Below, piece after piece: positions 42,501 through 52,235 of a stretch of DNA of 64,000 bases. The position numbers and the translations under genes were made by a program. Location: NCBI GenBank assembly GCA_038503065.1, contig JBCAMK010000019.1, positions 992,001 to 1,056,000 of the forward strand. The letters are read 5' to 3'. This DNA is from Paragyromitra xinjiangensis. Lineage: Eukaryota; Ascomycota; Pezizomycetes; Pezizales; Discinaceae. Below the pieces are notes generated by a model. That model ran no database searches and was not told the origin of the DNA. It saw nothing but the letters and a program-made list of their open reading frames with translations. Numbering within the stretch: position 1 is the stretch's first letter; each line of letters opens with the position of its first letter.

Positions 42501-43407
42501 AAACCTCTCCTGCGTCTGCACCAGGACCAGATGGGATCCTTTATCCTCACATACAACACGTTCATCAAGCCGCCCCCTCACTCATACCCAAAATCTTCAC
42601 AGCCGCCCTCCACTTTGGTGCCTTTCCTGATATATGGAAACAAGCAATCGTTACACCCATACCCAAATCAGGCAAAGATGACTACGCCAAACCCAATGCC
42701 TATCGGCCCATCTCACTGCTATCATGCCTTGGCAAGCTACTAGAACGCATCATTACCAGACAATTAGAACTTGCTGCAATAAATTCAGGCGCAATCAATC
42801 ATCAGCACACAGGTGGACGTACAGGAATCTCAGCAATAGACGCCCTGCAACAAATCATCACACCCTCTCAATCCTGGCTCGACACCCCTGCCACAACAGG
42901 ACACCAAAAACAACTTCGACCCTCCATCCTCACCACAGACATCGAAGGAGCATTCAACTGCGTCATCCATCAACAAATGATTGCCATTTTTCTTCACTTC
43001 AAATTCCCCACGTACCTCATACAATGGTACCGAACTTTTACTACCAACCGAACTATAGCTTTTAGATTCAACAACACCACAAGTCCAACAACATCCTTCA
43101 ACAGTGGACTCCCACAAGGATCCGCCGTCTCCTCCATTGCCTTCACTATATACAGCGCTGCCCTAGATACCGAACCTTCACCCTCCAACCTCACTTATTC
43201 CAACACTTACATTGACGATAACGCCATGCTACAAGCAAGCTTTTCGCAAAAATTCGCCACCATGACACTACAACAACGCCTAAACTCTAAAATCCAAAGA
43301 GGATCATACCTCAACATCCTCTTCTCCCCGCCAAAAACAGAACTCATGCACCTGCGACTTAGCTCCAGAGCAAAAGACCCCACACCTACCCCCATCACAC
43401 TCTATGA

Positions 43408-45704
43408 AACCGACAACAACAACGCCAAAGTGACTTTTTGGTCACAACTCCACCAGTTTTACTCCGATTGCTCTACTTTTTGATTATTCGGACTCGCCTC
43501 GCTGCCCTCGTTCGATCCTGCTATTGTACGTCTGGTTTGCTCCGGATTTGCTAAAGTTGTTATCGAATTCGCCTATTTACCCCTCACTTCCAAAACCCTC
43601 ACCAAATCTTGAGATTCTGCATCTTCTCATAACTCCACCAGTTTTCGTCCGATTAGCTCGACCCCGGGCTTTTTGGAACCGCCTCAGCGCGCCCGTTCGA
43701 TCGCCCTCTCGTTCGTTCGGATCCGACCAGAACTGCAGAAGTTCTGATCGATTTCCCATTCCCAACCGCCAGCCCTCCCCCCCAGGGCACAGCAACCACC
43801 CCCCCCACCTCCTCCTGTCGGTTCAGGACCCTCCTCCATGTCTTCCTCTTCGTCTAGAGGCAGAGGGAGAGGCAGAGGCTTCAGGTCTCCCTCTTCTGTG
43901 ACTAGTTCACCTCAAAACTCGCTCCAAACGCCATTTGGCGCCCCTACAACACCCCCAAACACCCGATTTTCGCCATTGCTCCATGGAGACCCTGAGCAAA
44001 CACCTACTCAAGCCCTGCCACTTCGCCCAGCAGTCCCCCTACCTCACTATGCCTCCCTGCCCGCCACAGAGCCTACAGACAGTGGCTCTGTCCTCCTGGA
44101 AGAGTCTGACTCTGACATGACGGACACAGAGGGACCCCTCACCTTTTCCACCACCCTACCTCCAGTCATCCAGATGGATGACAGCAACAGCAACCTAGAT
44201 CGCCTTGGTGCCATTGGTACTGGGGAGAACTACAACCCCTCCCTCTTCACAGTGACGGATGAGCAGAACAGGCTCATCAAGGCACTCACCAAACGCGTCA
44301 AGCAGCTTGAAAAAGCTATCCTCACACCACCACCAGCCCCTACCTTCCACAATGACCCAGCTCTAGTGGAAAAGGTGGCTACCCTCACCTCCAAGGTTGC
44401 AGACTTGGAACAGAAACGGACCCTCACAACCATTCTGACCTCTGCCAACCTCCCCCTACCTCCAGCAGCTGCTCCCCCGCCAGCCACCAACTCCTGGGCT
44501 CAGGTTGCCTCTAAAAGGGCTCCTAGACCCGCCAGCAAGGCCTCCAAGCCTACCAAACCACCAGCAAACCCCCCAAAACGCGACCGTACCCTCATCATCA
44601 CCAGGAATGGTCTACCCATTCCTGATGATATCACCCCACTCCTCATTCGCAATGCAGTCAATGCTGCCCTAGACAAGCCATTGATTGCAGAGGTGCGATT
44701 CACACCAGCACACCATGTGCAGCTCATTGCTGTCACTTCCACCACCTCCGACTCCCTTCTCAAGCAGAGACAAAAGCTTGAAGAAGTAGTTCGCAACACC
44801 ATCCCCAATGCCACCAGCATGGAAAAGGAAGCCATCCTTACCCAAGTTGTTGTGCACAATGTCCCCACCTCCATCCCCTCTGGCGAAGAGGGATTCCAGC
44901 AGATCAGATCTGAGGTTGAGCAGTTCAACCCAGGCACCACCCTACTTCGCGACCCTCGCTGGCTCACCAGGCCTGAGCAGAGAGAGGGAAAGCAGGCCTC
45001 CTCCATGGTCTTGACCATTGTGGGGAAACAACCTGCCACCACTGCCCTTGAGAGAGGGCTCTCACTCTTTGGACTTCGCCATAAAGTCACCAAATACCTT
45101 CGCTTCGGACCAGATACCCAATGCACTACCTGTCTGGCCTTTGGCCATCCACAACAACGCTGTACCAGCAAAACGCCTTACTGCAACATCTGTGCTGGGC
45201 CTCATACAGCATCCTCCCACTCCTGCGCAACCTCCTCTTGCACCATCAAGGGAGCTCCTTGCCTCCACACCATCATCCGTTGCAAGAACTGTGACGAACA
45301 GCATCGTGGTAACTTTTCTGGTTGCCTCAAACTCACTGAAGCTAGACTTAAGGCCAGCGAACGTCAGGATCGCATGGTTCTTTAAAGTTTCCCCCTACCT
45401 GTATTGATTTATCCAGCCCTCATGGGCCTTCGGGCTTAGTGGAGGGAGTGCTATAGGCACAAAACATGTGATGGTGAGAGAAGAATGCCCAGGGTAGTCT
45501 TGACACTGTGAGAGGGAGTCACTAGATCGGGGTATTAACACATTCATTGACGATGAGCCTAGAAGAGGCTGGGTTGGAACTGGCGGAGGATTAGTTAGTT
45601 TTGTTTTTGTTTTCTTTTATGTTCCTGTTGGGTTTTCTTCTGCTGTACGCCATATCCGTTTCGGATGCATGCGAGTATGAATAATAAATAAATAAATAAA
45701 TAAA
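43408..45704 (+). mobile_element. Element E5, complete copy in LINE B copy 3
   Basis: E5 is flanked by tcacactctatga at 43395-43407 and 45705-45717 in ORF2. The common start CCGACAAC is at 43410, the ORF at 43838-45385, the hairpin at 45654-45666, and an AAATAAATAA-type tail ends it. It is uninterrupted, 2.30 kb, and belongs to the E1/E2 subfamily. Confidence 0.92.
43838..45385 (+). CDS. E5 ORF1, intact gag-like CCHC protein
   Basis: This 515-residue ORF is intact and is the best reference for the E1/E2/E5 subfamily. It has the RGRGRGRGFRSPSS start, an acidic segment (EESDSDMTDTEG), a coiled coil (QNRLIKALTKRVKQLEKAI, then KVATLTSKVADLEQKR), a Pro/Ala linker with SWAQVASKRA, a globular part (DKPLIAEVRFTPAHHVQ; RWLTRPEQREGKQASSMV) and knuckles CTTCLAFGHPQQRC, CNICAGPHTASSHSC and CKNCDEQHRGNFSGC. 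It would bind RNA. The 3' untranslated region after it (45386-45704) carries no further ORF. Confidence 0.88.
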   Translation: MSSSSSRGRGRGRGFRSPSSVTSSPQNSLQTPFGAPTTPPNTRFSPLLHGDPEQTPTQALPLRPAVPLPHYASLPATEPTDSGSVLLEESDSDMTDTEGPLTFSTTLPPVIQMDDSNSNLDRLGAIGTGENYNPSLFTVTDEQNRLIKALTKRVKQLEKAILTPPPAPTFHNDPALVEKVATLTSKVADLEQKRTLTTILTSANLPLPPAAAPPPATNSWAQVASKRAPRPASKASKPTKPPANPPKRDRTLIITRNGLPIPDDITPLLIRNAVNAALDKPLIAEVRFTPAHHVQLIAVTSTTSDSLLKQRQKLEEVVRNTIPNATSMEKEAILTQVVVHNVPTSIPSGEEGFQQIRSEVEQFNPGTTLLRDPRWLTRPEQREGKQASSMVLTIVGKQPATTALERGLSLFGLRHKVTKYLRFGPDTQCTTCLAFGHPQQRCTSKTPYCNICAGPHTASSHSCATSSCTIKGAPCLHTIIRCKNCDEQHRGNFSGCLKLTEARLKASERQDRMVL

Positions 45705-47167
45705 TCACACTCTATGATCAAAGCATCCTACCCTCTGAACAAAACCGCATGCTTGGCCTCATAATCGATCGAAAACTAACCTTTCACCAACACACTCATC
45801 ACATTGTTGCTTCCCTTCTCAAAACCAAAGGAATCATCTATCCCCTTCTCAAATCCATACATCTCACCCCCGCCACGATACATCACATACTGCACATAGT
45901 TCACATTCCCAAAATGCTATGGGGCTCCCCCATATGGTGGACGGGCGCCCCCACCATCATAGACAACATTCAACCAGCATATCACAGCCTTGCTCGCCTC
46001 ATCACTGGCCTCCCCAGGAACACTAAAGTTTCCCAGCTACTACGTGAAGCCTCCTTACCACCACTAAACTTACTCCTGGATTATCACACACAAAAATATG
46101 GCATCCGCATTCTAAAAAACAATGCACATAATCCAGCCTTCCTTCCATTACTAAAATTCCTTCCACAAAAAACAAATTATAAAGGCACAGGGCTCAAAAG
46201 AATAGCCTCCCTACTTCAACCCCTTATCAACAATCAACCCCTCGAAAGACTTGATTTTCCCTTCCAACCACACTTCCTCACACCAAACTCCCTACGAATT
46301 TCCCAACTTTCTAAACAACAAACAGCCACACAACACATCAGCTGGACAGGCACCCTCACAAACGCCTGGCTTCTGTACACTGATGGCTCCCTCAGCAAAA
46401 ACGGACACACATCTTCTGGAGTCTACATCGCCCACATACGCTACGGCATCACCACCCAAACCTACACACACTCTTGCGCTCTCGGACATCACGCCGAAAA
46501 TGAAGATGCTGAAATCCACGCCATGCAAGAAGCTTTATCTTTACTACTTCAACACATTATTTATCCAACACCCATTTACCTACGCGTCGATAACCAAAAC
46601 GCCCTCAAGTCACTTATAGGAGGACCTACACATAACAAAGAATACTTATGGCACGCACTCAACGCATGCAATTCACTCCAGAACATAGGCTGCTCCATTA
46701 ATGGAATATGGACCCCTTCCCACACACAAATATTCGGTAACGAAAAAGCCGATCAATTAGCTACGATCGCCCACAACAAACCCCTCTGCCCATGGCATCG
46801 CCTCACTCTTGGACACCTTTCACTCTTACCCAAAAAACATTTACTTAAAACATGGGCTCTCAACACCACAGAGCCCACCGCATTTCACATTGCACAACAC
46901 CTCATACCGCTTTCACGTAAACGGTTTTCCAAACTCTCGAAAATACGCAACCAAGTACACTTCATTGATCCCACCGGATTCACTGACCCCCTCACATGCG
47001 CATGCGGCGAACAGGATGGCTCCCATCACCGCATCATGTCTTGCAAACTTAGAAATAAAGAACGACAAGATTTCTTTAAAGATTCAGAACCAAATTGGGA
47101 TATTTTCTTTTCGCCTAAGTTAAATTTTTCTGATTTCTTTTCTTATATTGATTCTATTGGATTATAA

Positions 47168-47379
47168 GTATGCGCGAATAGTAGGGAAAGATTGATTTAT
47201 GTTTCTTTCCTTGGGAAATTTTTATTATTATTATTATTTATTTTTTCTTTTTAGTTAGTTATTTTTTTTTTTCTTTAACGGGGAGGATTTATTTTTGTAG
47301 TTGGCGGCGGATGAGGCGATATACTTTAGTATTAGGGCCGTAGAATTAAAACACTAAAACACTAAAACGCTAGAGGCAG
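47168..47379 (+). other. LINE B copy 3, 3' untranslated region
   Basis: After the ORF2 stop comes a T-rich stretch, then GGCGGCGGATGAGGCG, the ATACTTTAGTAT-type hairpin (one loop or stem variant), and ACTAAAAC repeats ending CTAGAGGCAG. It matches the 3' ends of copies 1, 2 and LINE Z. Confidence 0.8.
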
Positions 47380-47397
47380 TAACGGCGTACCCGTTAC
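47379..47397. repeat. 19-base inverted repeat between opposed LINE 3' ends
   Basis: gtaacggcgtacccgttac has arms GTAACGG and CCGTTAC. It separates the 3' end of LINE B copy 3 (plus) from the 3' end of LINE C (minus). The same string with one change follows LINE Z at 7841-7859, so it is linked to LINE B ends or to their target. Confidence 0.6.
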
Positions 47398-49298
47398 ACT
47401 AGCTACTGAATGACACGCGTATATGAAATACATGGTCTCATCCACCGCCAACCTCAACTACCCCATAAACACAATATAACATAAAGAAAATACAAAACAT
47501 AACCATAACCGAACCAACCGAACCAACTAAAACAAAATATAATGTAAGGAAATATCATAACCGAACTTAAACCAACCGGATATAAAAGAAAAACTTCCCC
47601 CGCCCGGATTGCCTTATGATCAATTTATATCTAGCAAATTCGTATTTGATACGCCATAAAGATATTTATTTGTTGAAATAATAGCCATATTGTTTTCGCG
47701 AATAAAATGCAAAACGTCAATGTGGTTCGTGTTGAGAATAATAGCTGAATACCAATCGTTGCCCCAATCTGGGCGAGTGGTGTCGTTGAGTGGGCAAGCG
47801 AGGGCGAGATGTGGAGAGGAGCTAATGGCCCCACATTGGCATGAAAAAGGGGGTGTGAGGGGGTTTGGGTCCGCCTTGGTTTGTTGAGTGCGAAGGGTGG
47901 AAATTGCTTTTGCCTGATTTCGGCGGAGGAAGCGTACGACTTGAGGAGGATGGAGGGCAACAGGAGTTTCAGTTGTAAGTTGCCATAGTTTGAGGAGGTT
48001 GAGTTTGGGCTGGAGGCGAAGCCATCCCAGTGTGGTGCAAGTGTGTTTGCATGGTGCGAGATGAAGGCCTTGTTTGGCCATTTGATCTGCTATTTCGTTT
48101 CCGGGGATGTTTGTGTGTGATGGGGTCCAGCGGCCAAAGACCTCAGAGTTGAGGTTATTTAGTGTGGAAATGTGCGCAAGGGTGTCTTTTAGGTATTGGC
48201 GATTGGAGGTGCTGTGACCCGCAAGTGATAATAAAGCATTTTGATTATCAATGCAAAGATGGATGGTGGAATTGTCAGCAGGTAAGTTGTGAATTAGGAA
48301 ATGTAAGGCTTCTTGAATGCCATGTATTTCTGCGTCTTCGTTCTCGCATTGGTGGCCCAGGTTGCAGTTGCCCTGGTGTGAGGAGGTGGTGATGCCATAT
48401 TGTATGTGTTGGATATTCCAACCGGAGGCAGTGATGCCGTTGTCAGCGCGAGAGCCATCCGAATATAAGATCCAGGCGTCGGCTAAGCTGTGGAGCCAAT
48501 CCATGTGAGTTAAAGAAGCAGATTGTTTGGTGCCTTGAATGTGTATATGAGATGAAGCTAAAAAGGGATGGGTGGGTAGGGACAGGTCTTCGAGTGGCGC
48601 GCCAGATAGCAATCTGGCGATTAGAGAGCCAACTCGTTGGAGTCCTGTTCCTTTGAATTCGGTGGGATGAAGGTGCTGTAACAGTGTCTTGTGTAGGCAG
48701 TGTTTAGGATTGCGGAGAATGCGTAGTCCATAAAGTTGAGTACCCATGTCGAGTAGTAAGTTGAGTGGAGCTAATCCAGCTTCAGGTAGTAATTTGTTTA
48801 TAGGGGTGAATTTTGGTAGGCCAGATATTAGCCTTGCGGCGCGGTGGTATGATGGTGAAAGTCTGTCCAAAATGCTTTGTGAACCAGTCCACCATACCTC
48901 GGAGCCATATAGGGCTGCTGGGAGAATGATGGTGAGGGTGAGTGGGTGCAATAGATTGGGCGTGGGACCCTTGTCTTTGACTAGGTTGTTCACCAGGTAG
49001 AGGGAGGTTCGTAAGCGTGAAGCGGCTTGTTGGCAGTGTGAATGGAAGTTAAGTCTTTGGTCAAGTAATATGCCTAAGACCTTGATGTGAGGGAGGGGAG
49101 GAATTTCTTTATTGAATAGCGATATAGTTTGGGTTGGTGGGTTACTGGTGAAGGGAGTGATTAGGTGAATTAGTTCCGTTTTTGGTTCGGAGAATTTGAT
49201 GTTTAAGTGGGAAGCTCGTTTTTCCTTCGCCTTGTGTCTCTCTGCGAGGCGTATGGTGGCAAAGGCAGGTTTCTTGCTCATTTGTAGGGCAGTGTCGT

Positions 49299-49682
49299 TG
49301 TGGTGGGGCACACGGGAGGTGGAAGAAAGCGATGGATAGTCACGTGCACAGTCACGTGTATAAGGGTTAGGGGTATTGACAGCGGAGGATTTCTATTACT
49401 GTTCAACATTTCCTGTCGATTCACTACTCTATTCTTCTCTAACTATCTATCTACCTATCCATTTTGTATCATATTCCTTTTGTGGCGGGCTCTTGCCTTG
49501 CCTAATTCGTATCGAATATATCCTTCCTATTCGCTCGATTCCACGCCTAATAATCCACATATATGTGCCTCGCTATAGGACATCGAAGTCCGTGTCGACG
49601 CAGTCTCTTCTTCACAGTGCGAAGGCAGCGAATATCAGATCTCTGCGTCAAACTGGCAGAGTCTCCTACGCACTCGCCCACA
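49299..49682 (+). repeat. Gypsy-2 5' LTR
   Basis: It is 384 bases with canonical TG...CA ends and a copy of the CGTGTCGACGCAG palindrome variant at about 49588-49605. Just inside it, TGGTCCCTTCGACCGG (49684 on) starts with TGG, as a tRNA primer-binding site would; the tRNA was not identified. Confidence 0.9.
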
Positions 49683-50237
49683 ATGGTCCCTTCGACCGGA
49701 GAGATTGATACGCTAGGCCTAGGCACGAAGAAAAGCAGTCACGCAGCGAATCGCACACACACGCACACACGGAAGGCACGGGATTTAGAGAGGCTATTCG
49801 GCAGAGAATTCCCACGGCGGAATAGACTGTGGAGCCGCTATAGGACACTAGAAGAGGTTTCTTCGTCAGAGAATTCCCTGTGCGGAATAGGCTGCGAAGT
49901 TACGGGATATAGAGCAATTAAGGCGGCAGAGAAATTCCGCAGCGGATTAGACTGTGCCTATTGCGGCAGAGGTCGGCTTGCTAAGAGCGACGGACTGCGC
50001 AAAGAAAAATTTGTGGCAGGGAAGTCTTCTGAGGAAGGGCTAGGCTGTACAACTAATACGGGATCTCGGAGATTCAGCTGCCGAATCCGCAAGAAGGCAG
50101 CAGACGCCACGGGAGACGTATACCCCCCCAATGCCCCGCGGAAAGGCAAGAAGAAAGATTCAGACTTCGTACAATTCACGGCAGAATTCGCAGCATTCAC
50201 AGTATTCACCGTATTCGCCCTATCAATCGCAGTAAGC
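49683..50237 (+). other. Gypsy-2 leader with three direct repeats
   Basis: The frame is open here but the content is not gag-like. A repeated unit, (G)GCAGAGAATTCC...GCGGAATAGACTG with variations, occurs at 49800-49829, 49865-49894 and 49924-49953. It could be an RNA packaging or structural signal; this is inference. Confidence 0.55.
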
Positions 50238-51260
50238 ATGTCGACTCCACGGTCCACAGTCAACTCCACGCCAACGGCAGGTACGCCAATTACCACTGCC
50301 TCTGCAGATTTGCTTATCGAAGGTCTTCGGAAGCAATTGACGCATATGCCCTTTCCTGGAACCCACGGTGCCCCGCACTTCGACGGAAACGATGCCACGG
50401 ATTTCCTAGAGCATTATGAGCTTCTATACGAAGAATTCGGAGAGTCGGAGAAGGCGGCTGTGAAGAAACTCCCTCTCTATTGCGTCAGCTCTATTGGTGC
50501 CACAATTCGTTATTTGCAGGGATATGTGGATGGAGACTGGCAAGTGTTGCGGAAGGAGATTCTGAAGGAATATAGAGCGCAGGATACGAAACAGCAGATG
50601 TATACGGTAAGATTCCTGGAAGAACTGACTGCCACACAGAAGAAGAAAACAGGCGATATACGCCCCTTTGTGCGTACGTTTACAGCAGTTTCCACTAGTC
50701 TTAAGACCACAGGCATGCTTTCGGAATATCAGGAGATTCAGCTGTTTCTAGGAGGGCTGCAATTAGATCTTGCCAGGAAGCTGATTATCAAATTCAAATT
50801 GGATGTCAACGTGCCCAGCTCTTTTCAAGGCAAATATGCCTTGATTAGGAAAGAGGCTCAGGATTATTGCTTAGGCACGCTTCGCACAGAGGAATTGATG
50901 AAGAAGGGTGAGTTTTCTTCCGAGGTGCTTATTGACCAGCTTTTAGCGCAGGAAACGAAGCCGAAGCCTTCAGTATCAGCTAGTTTCGGAGGCTTGCAGC
51001 CGGTGCAGTCAACGCAGATTGCGCAGACTATGCAGCCAGCTCAACGCCAAAGCCATAGTATTGACGTCACAAGCGCAATTGACGACATTTCGAAGCGCAT
51101 GGAAGCCATGGTTTTACGCCAACAGGCGCAATTTATGGAGAGTTTTAGCAGAGCCAACGTCGGCGCCAGAGCGCCTCCGCCGCAAGCCTACAACACGCCA
51201 GGTCCTGCTTCGGGAGCAAATGCAATTCCGCTTCGGAATCCGCAGCCAGCTCAGCAGTAG
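50238..51260 (+). CDS. Gypsy-2 gag
   Basis: From ATG 50238 (MSTPRSTVNSTP) this 340-residue ORF ends at TAG 51258-51260. The frame is also open upstream into the LTR, but that part looks non-coding, so the internal ATG is preferred. The core (GAPHFDGNDATDFLEHYELLYEEFG; WQVLRKEILKEYRAQDTKQQ; GDIRPFVRTFTAVSTSLK) is a typical gypsy capsid region. No zinc knuckle is visible before the stop. The protease ORF is in the same frame after the TAG, so this codon is either a readthrough site or a CAG/TGG-to-TAG mutation. Confidence 0.85.
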   Translation: MSTPRSTVNSTPTAGTPITTASADLLIEGLRKQLTHMPFPGTHGAPHFDGNDATDFLEHYELLYEEFGESEKAAVKKLPLYCVSSIGATIRYLQGYVDGDWQVLRKEILKEYRAQDTKQQMYTVRFLEELTATQKKKTGDIRPFVRTFTAVSTSLKTTGMLSEYQEIQLFLGGLQLDLARKLIIKFKLDVNVPSSFQGKYALIRKEAQDYCLGTLRTEELMKKGEFSSEVLIDQLLAQETKPKPSVSASFGGLQPVQSTQIAQTMQPAQRQSHSIDVTSAIDDISKRMEAMVLRQQAQFMESFSRANVGARAPPPQAYNTPGPASGANAIPLRNPQPAQQ

Positions 51261-52214
51261 GCGAATTGGTATGTTTCTGCAGTCAAACCGGCGCGTGTGG
51301 AAAAGTGCAGGGCGCCAGCAAAGAAGGAAAAGGTGGAAGATCTCAGGAAGAGAATTGAGAGGCAGGAAGGGTTGCCAAATGCTCGGGCGCCCAGGCCTAG
51401 AGCATATCCTCCAGTAGAGACTGTGGAAGTGGAGATGCAGGAAGATAAGCCTACGAATAAGCCCACGAATAAGCCTGAAAAGAAGGTCGTCGCACCACGC
51501 AGAGCCCTTAGAGATGATGCCATAGGCGCCCCCTCCGAAGAAGAGCTTTTCCACAGATTAGCAACGGAAAAGTCGATCAATATCAGCATTTCGGAATTAG
51601 TCTCTATTTCTCCTCCCTTCAAGAAATATTTATACGGCAGAGGCGTGCCGCCAGCTGCGAAGGTCTCTAAAGCGCAGGCATCTCCACGCGACTCCCAGGC
51701 TCGGAGAATTAGACATCAAGTCGAATACGCTGCTGAGTCAGGATTAATTCCCATTAGTATTAACGGCGTTTTGCTGCAGCCAACAGGGGATAATGGATCA
51801 GAAATCAATCGAATGGGTTGGTCGGAATTCGAGAGTTTGAATTTGCCATACGATGACCAGGTGGATTGGACCATGACTGGAATTACTGGAGATTCCACAC
51901 CTCTGACCTGCTGTATTCATGAAGCGCCCGTTAGTGTGGGAGGTGCCGTGGTTTATACGCCAATATTCGCATCTCCAGGAATGGAAGGCGAATTCGTATT
52001 AGGGCGCCCATTTGAACGCGCTGCCTTACTAAAGTGGACGAATAAGGACGACGGCTCAATGTGGGGCACGATTTGGTCCTCTGATCGCCTAAAGAAAGCC
52101 AAATTCATGGCTGTTCCGCCTGAAGGATATGCGCGCACTTCAGTAAGGGAAGCAAAGGGGCAGTGGATGCGGAGGAGGCGTGAGCAGAGCTCGGGAAATG
52201 GGAGATCTCAGTAA
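51261..52214 (+). CDS. Gypsy-2 protease region, in frame with gag after a TAG
   Basis: The open frame continues in phase with gag and has its first ATG at 51297. The N-terminal part is charged (KKEKVEDLRKRIERQEG) and later shows PISINGVLLQPTGDNGSEINRMG, which aligns in position with the active-site segment of retropepsins, often DPGSEIN in related fungal elements. Here the Asp-(Thr/Ser/Pro)-Gly triplet reads Asp-Asn-Gly, so activity is doubtful. The segment ending VLGRPFERAALLKW fits the protease C-terminus. The frame ends at TAA 52212-52214, inside the frameshift stem-loop. Confidence 0.7.
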   Translation, partial: ANWYVSAVKPARVEKCRAPAKKEKVEDLRKRIERQEGLPNARAPRPRAYPPVETVEVEMQEDKPTNKPTNKPEKKVVAPRRALRDDAIGAPSEEELFHRLATEKSINISISELVSISPPFKKYLYGRGVPPAAKVSKAQASPRDSQARRIRHQVEYAAESGLIPISINGVLLQPTGDNGSEINRMGWSEFESLNLPYDDQVDWTMTGITGDSTPLTCCIHEAPVSVGGAVVYTPIFASPGMEGEFVLGRPFERAALLKWTNKDDGSMWGTIWSSDRLKKAKFMAVPPEGYARTSVREAKGQWMRRRREQSSGNGRSQ

Positions 52215-52235
52215 GCGCGGAGGTGCTTACTGAGA
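52193..52235 (+). promoter_or_regulatory. Predicted -1 frameshift signal between protease and pol of gypsy-2
   Basis: The codons TCG GGA AAT contain the heptamer GGGAAAT (52193-52199) in the X XXY YYZ phase. After a 6-base spacer a perfect 11-bp stem, TCTCAGTAAGC (52206-52216) with GCTTACTGAGA (52225-52235), closes an 8-base loop. The protease stop TAA lies in the stem. Pol is in the -1 frame. Confidence 0.75.

Larger units (their letters stand above)
34310..47167 (+). pseudogene. LINE B copy 3 ORF2, intact apart from two retroelement insertions
   Basis: ORF2 lies in three pieces: 34310-35548 (endonuclease and linker, with LQDPW and ADTN), 42404-43407 (RT core: PDGILYPH, TDIEGAFNC, LPQGSAVSS, YIDD) and 45718-47167 (RT C-terminus, RNase H with LLYTDGSLSKNG and EKADQ, finger CACGEQDGSHHRIMSC). 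The piece lengths sum to 1231 codons with stop, identical to copies 1 and 2, and no other stop was seen. The element was therefore coding-competent in ORF2 when E2 and E5 landed. The interruptions lie in the linker before RT and just after the YIDD-containing region. Confidence 0.9.
32551..47379 (+). mobile_element. LINE B copy 3, interrupted by the E2/E3/E4 nest and by E5
   Basis: The third tandem unit starts tatataacaagcgacc right after copy 2. It is split at 35548 (E2 with its nested guests, to 42391) and at 43407 (E5, to 45704), and ends in CTAGAGGCAG at 47379. Removing the two inserts and one copy of each target duplication gives an ORF2 of exactly 3693 bases, the length found in copies 1 and 2. 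It is somewhat more diverged from copies 1 and 2 than they are from each other. Confidence 0.92.

Noticed and set aside
49563..50237. Gag starting at the ATG inside the 5' LTR of gypsy-2
   Set aside because: The frame is open, but the translated leader has repetitive Arg/Ser-rich content unlike gag; ATG 50238 begins just before recognisable gag sequence.
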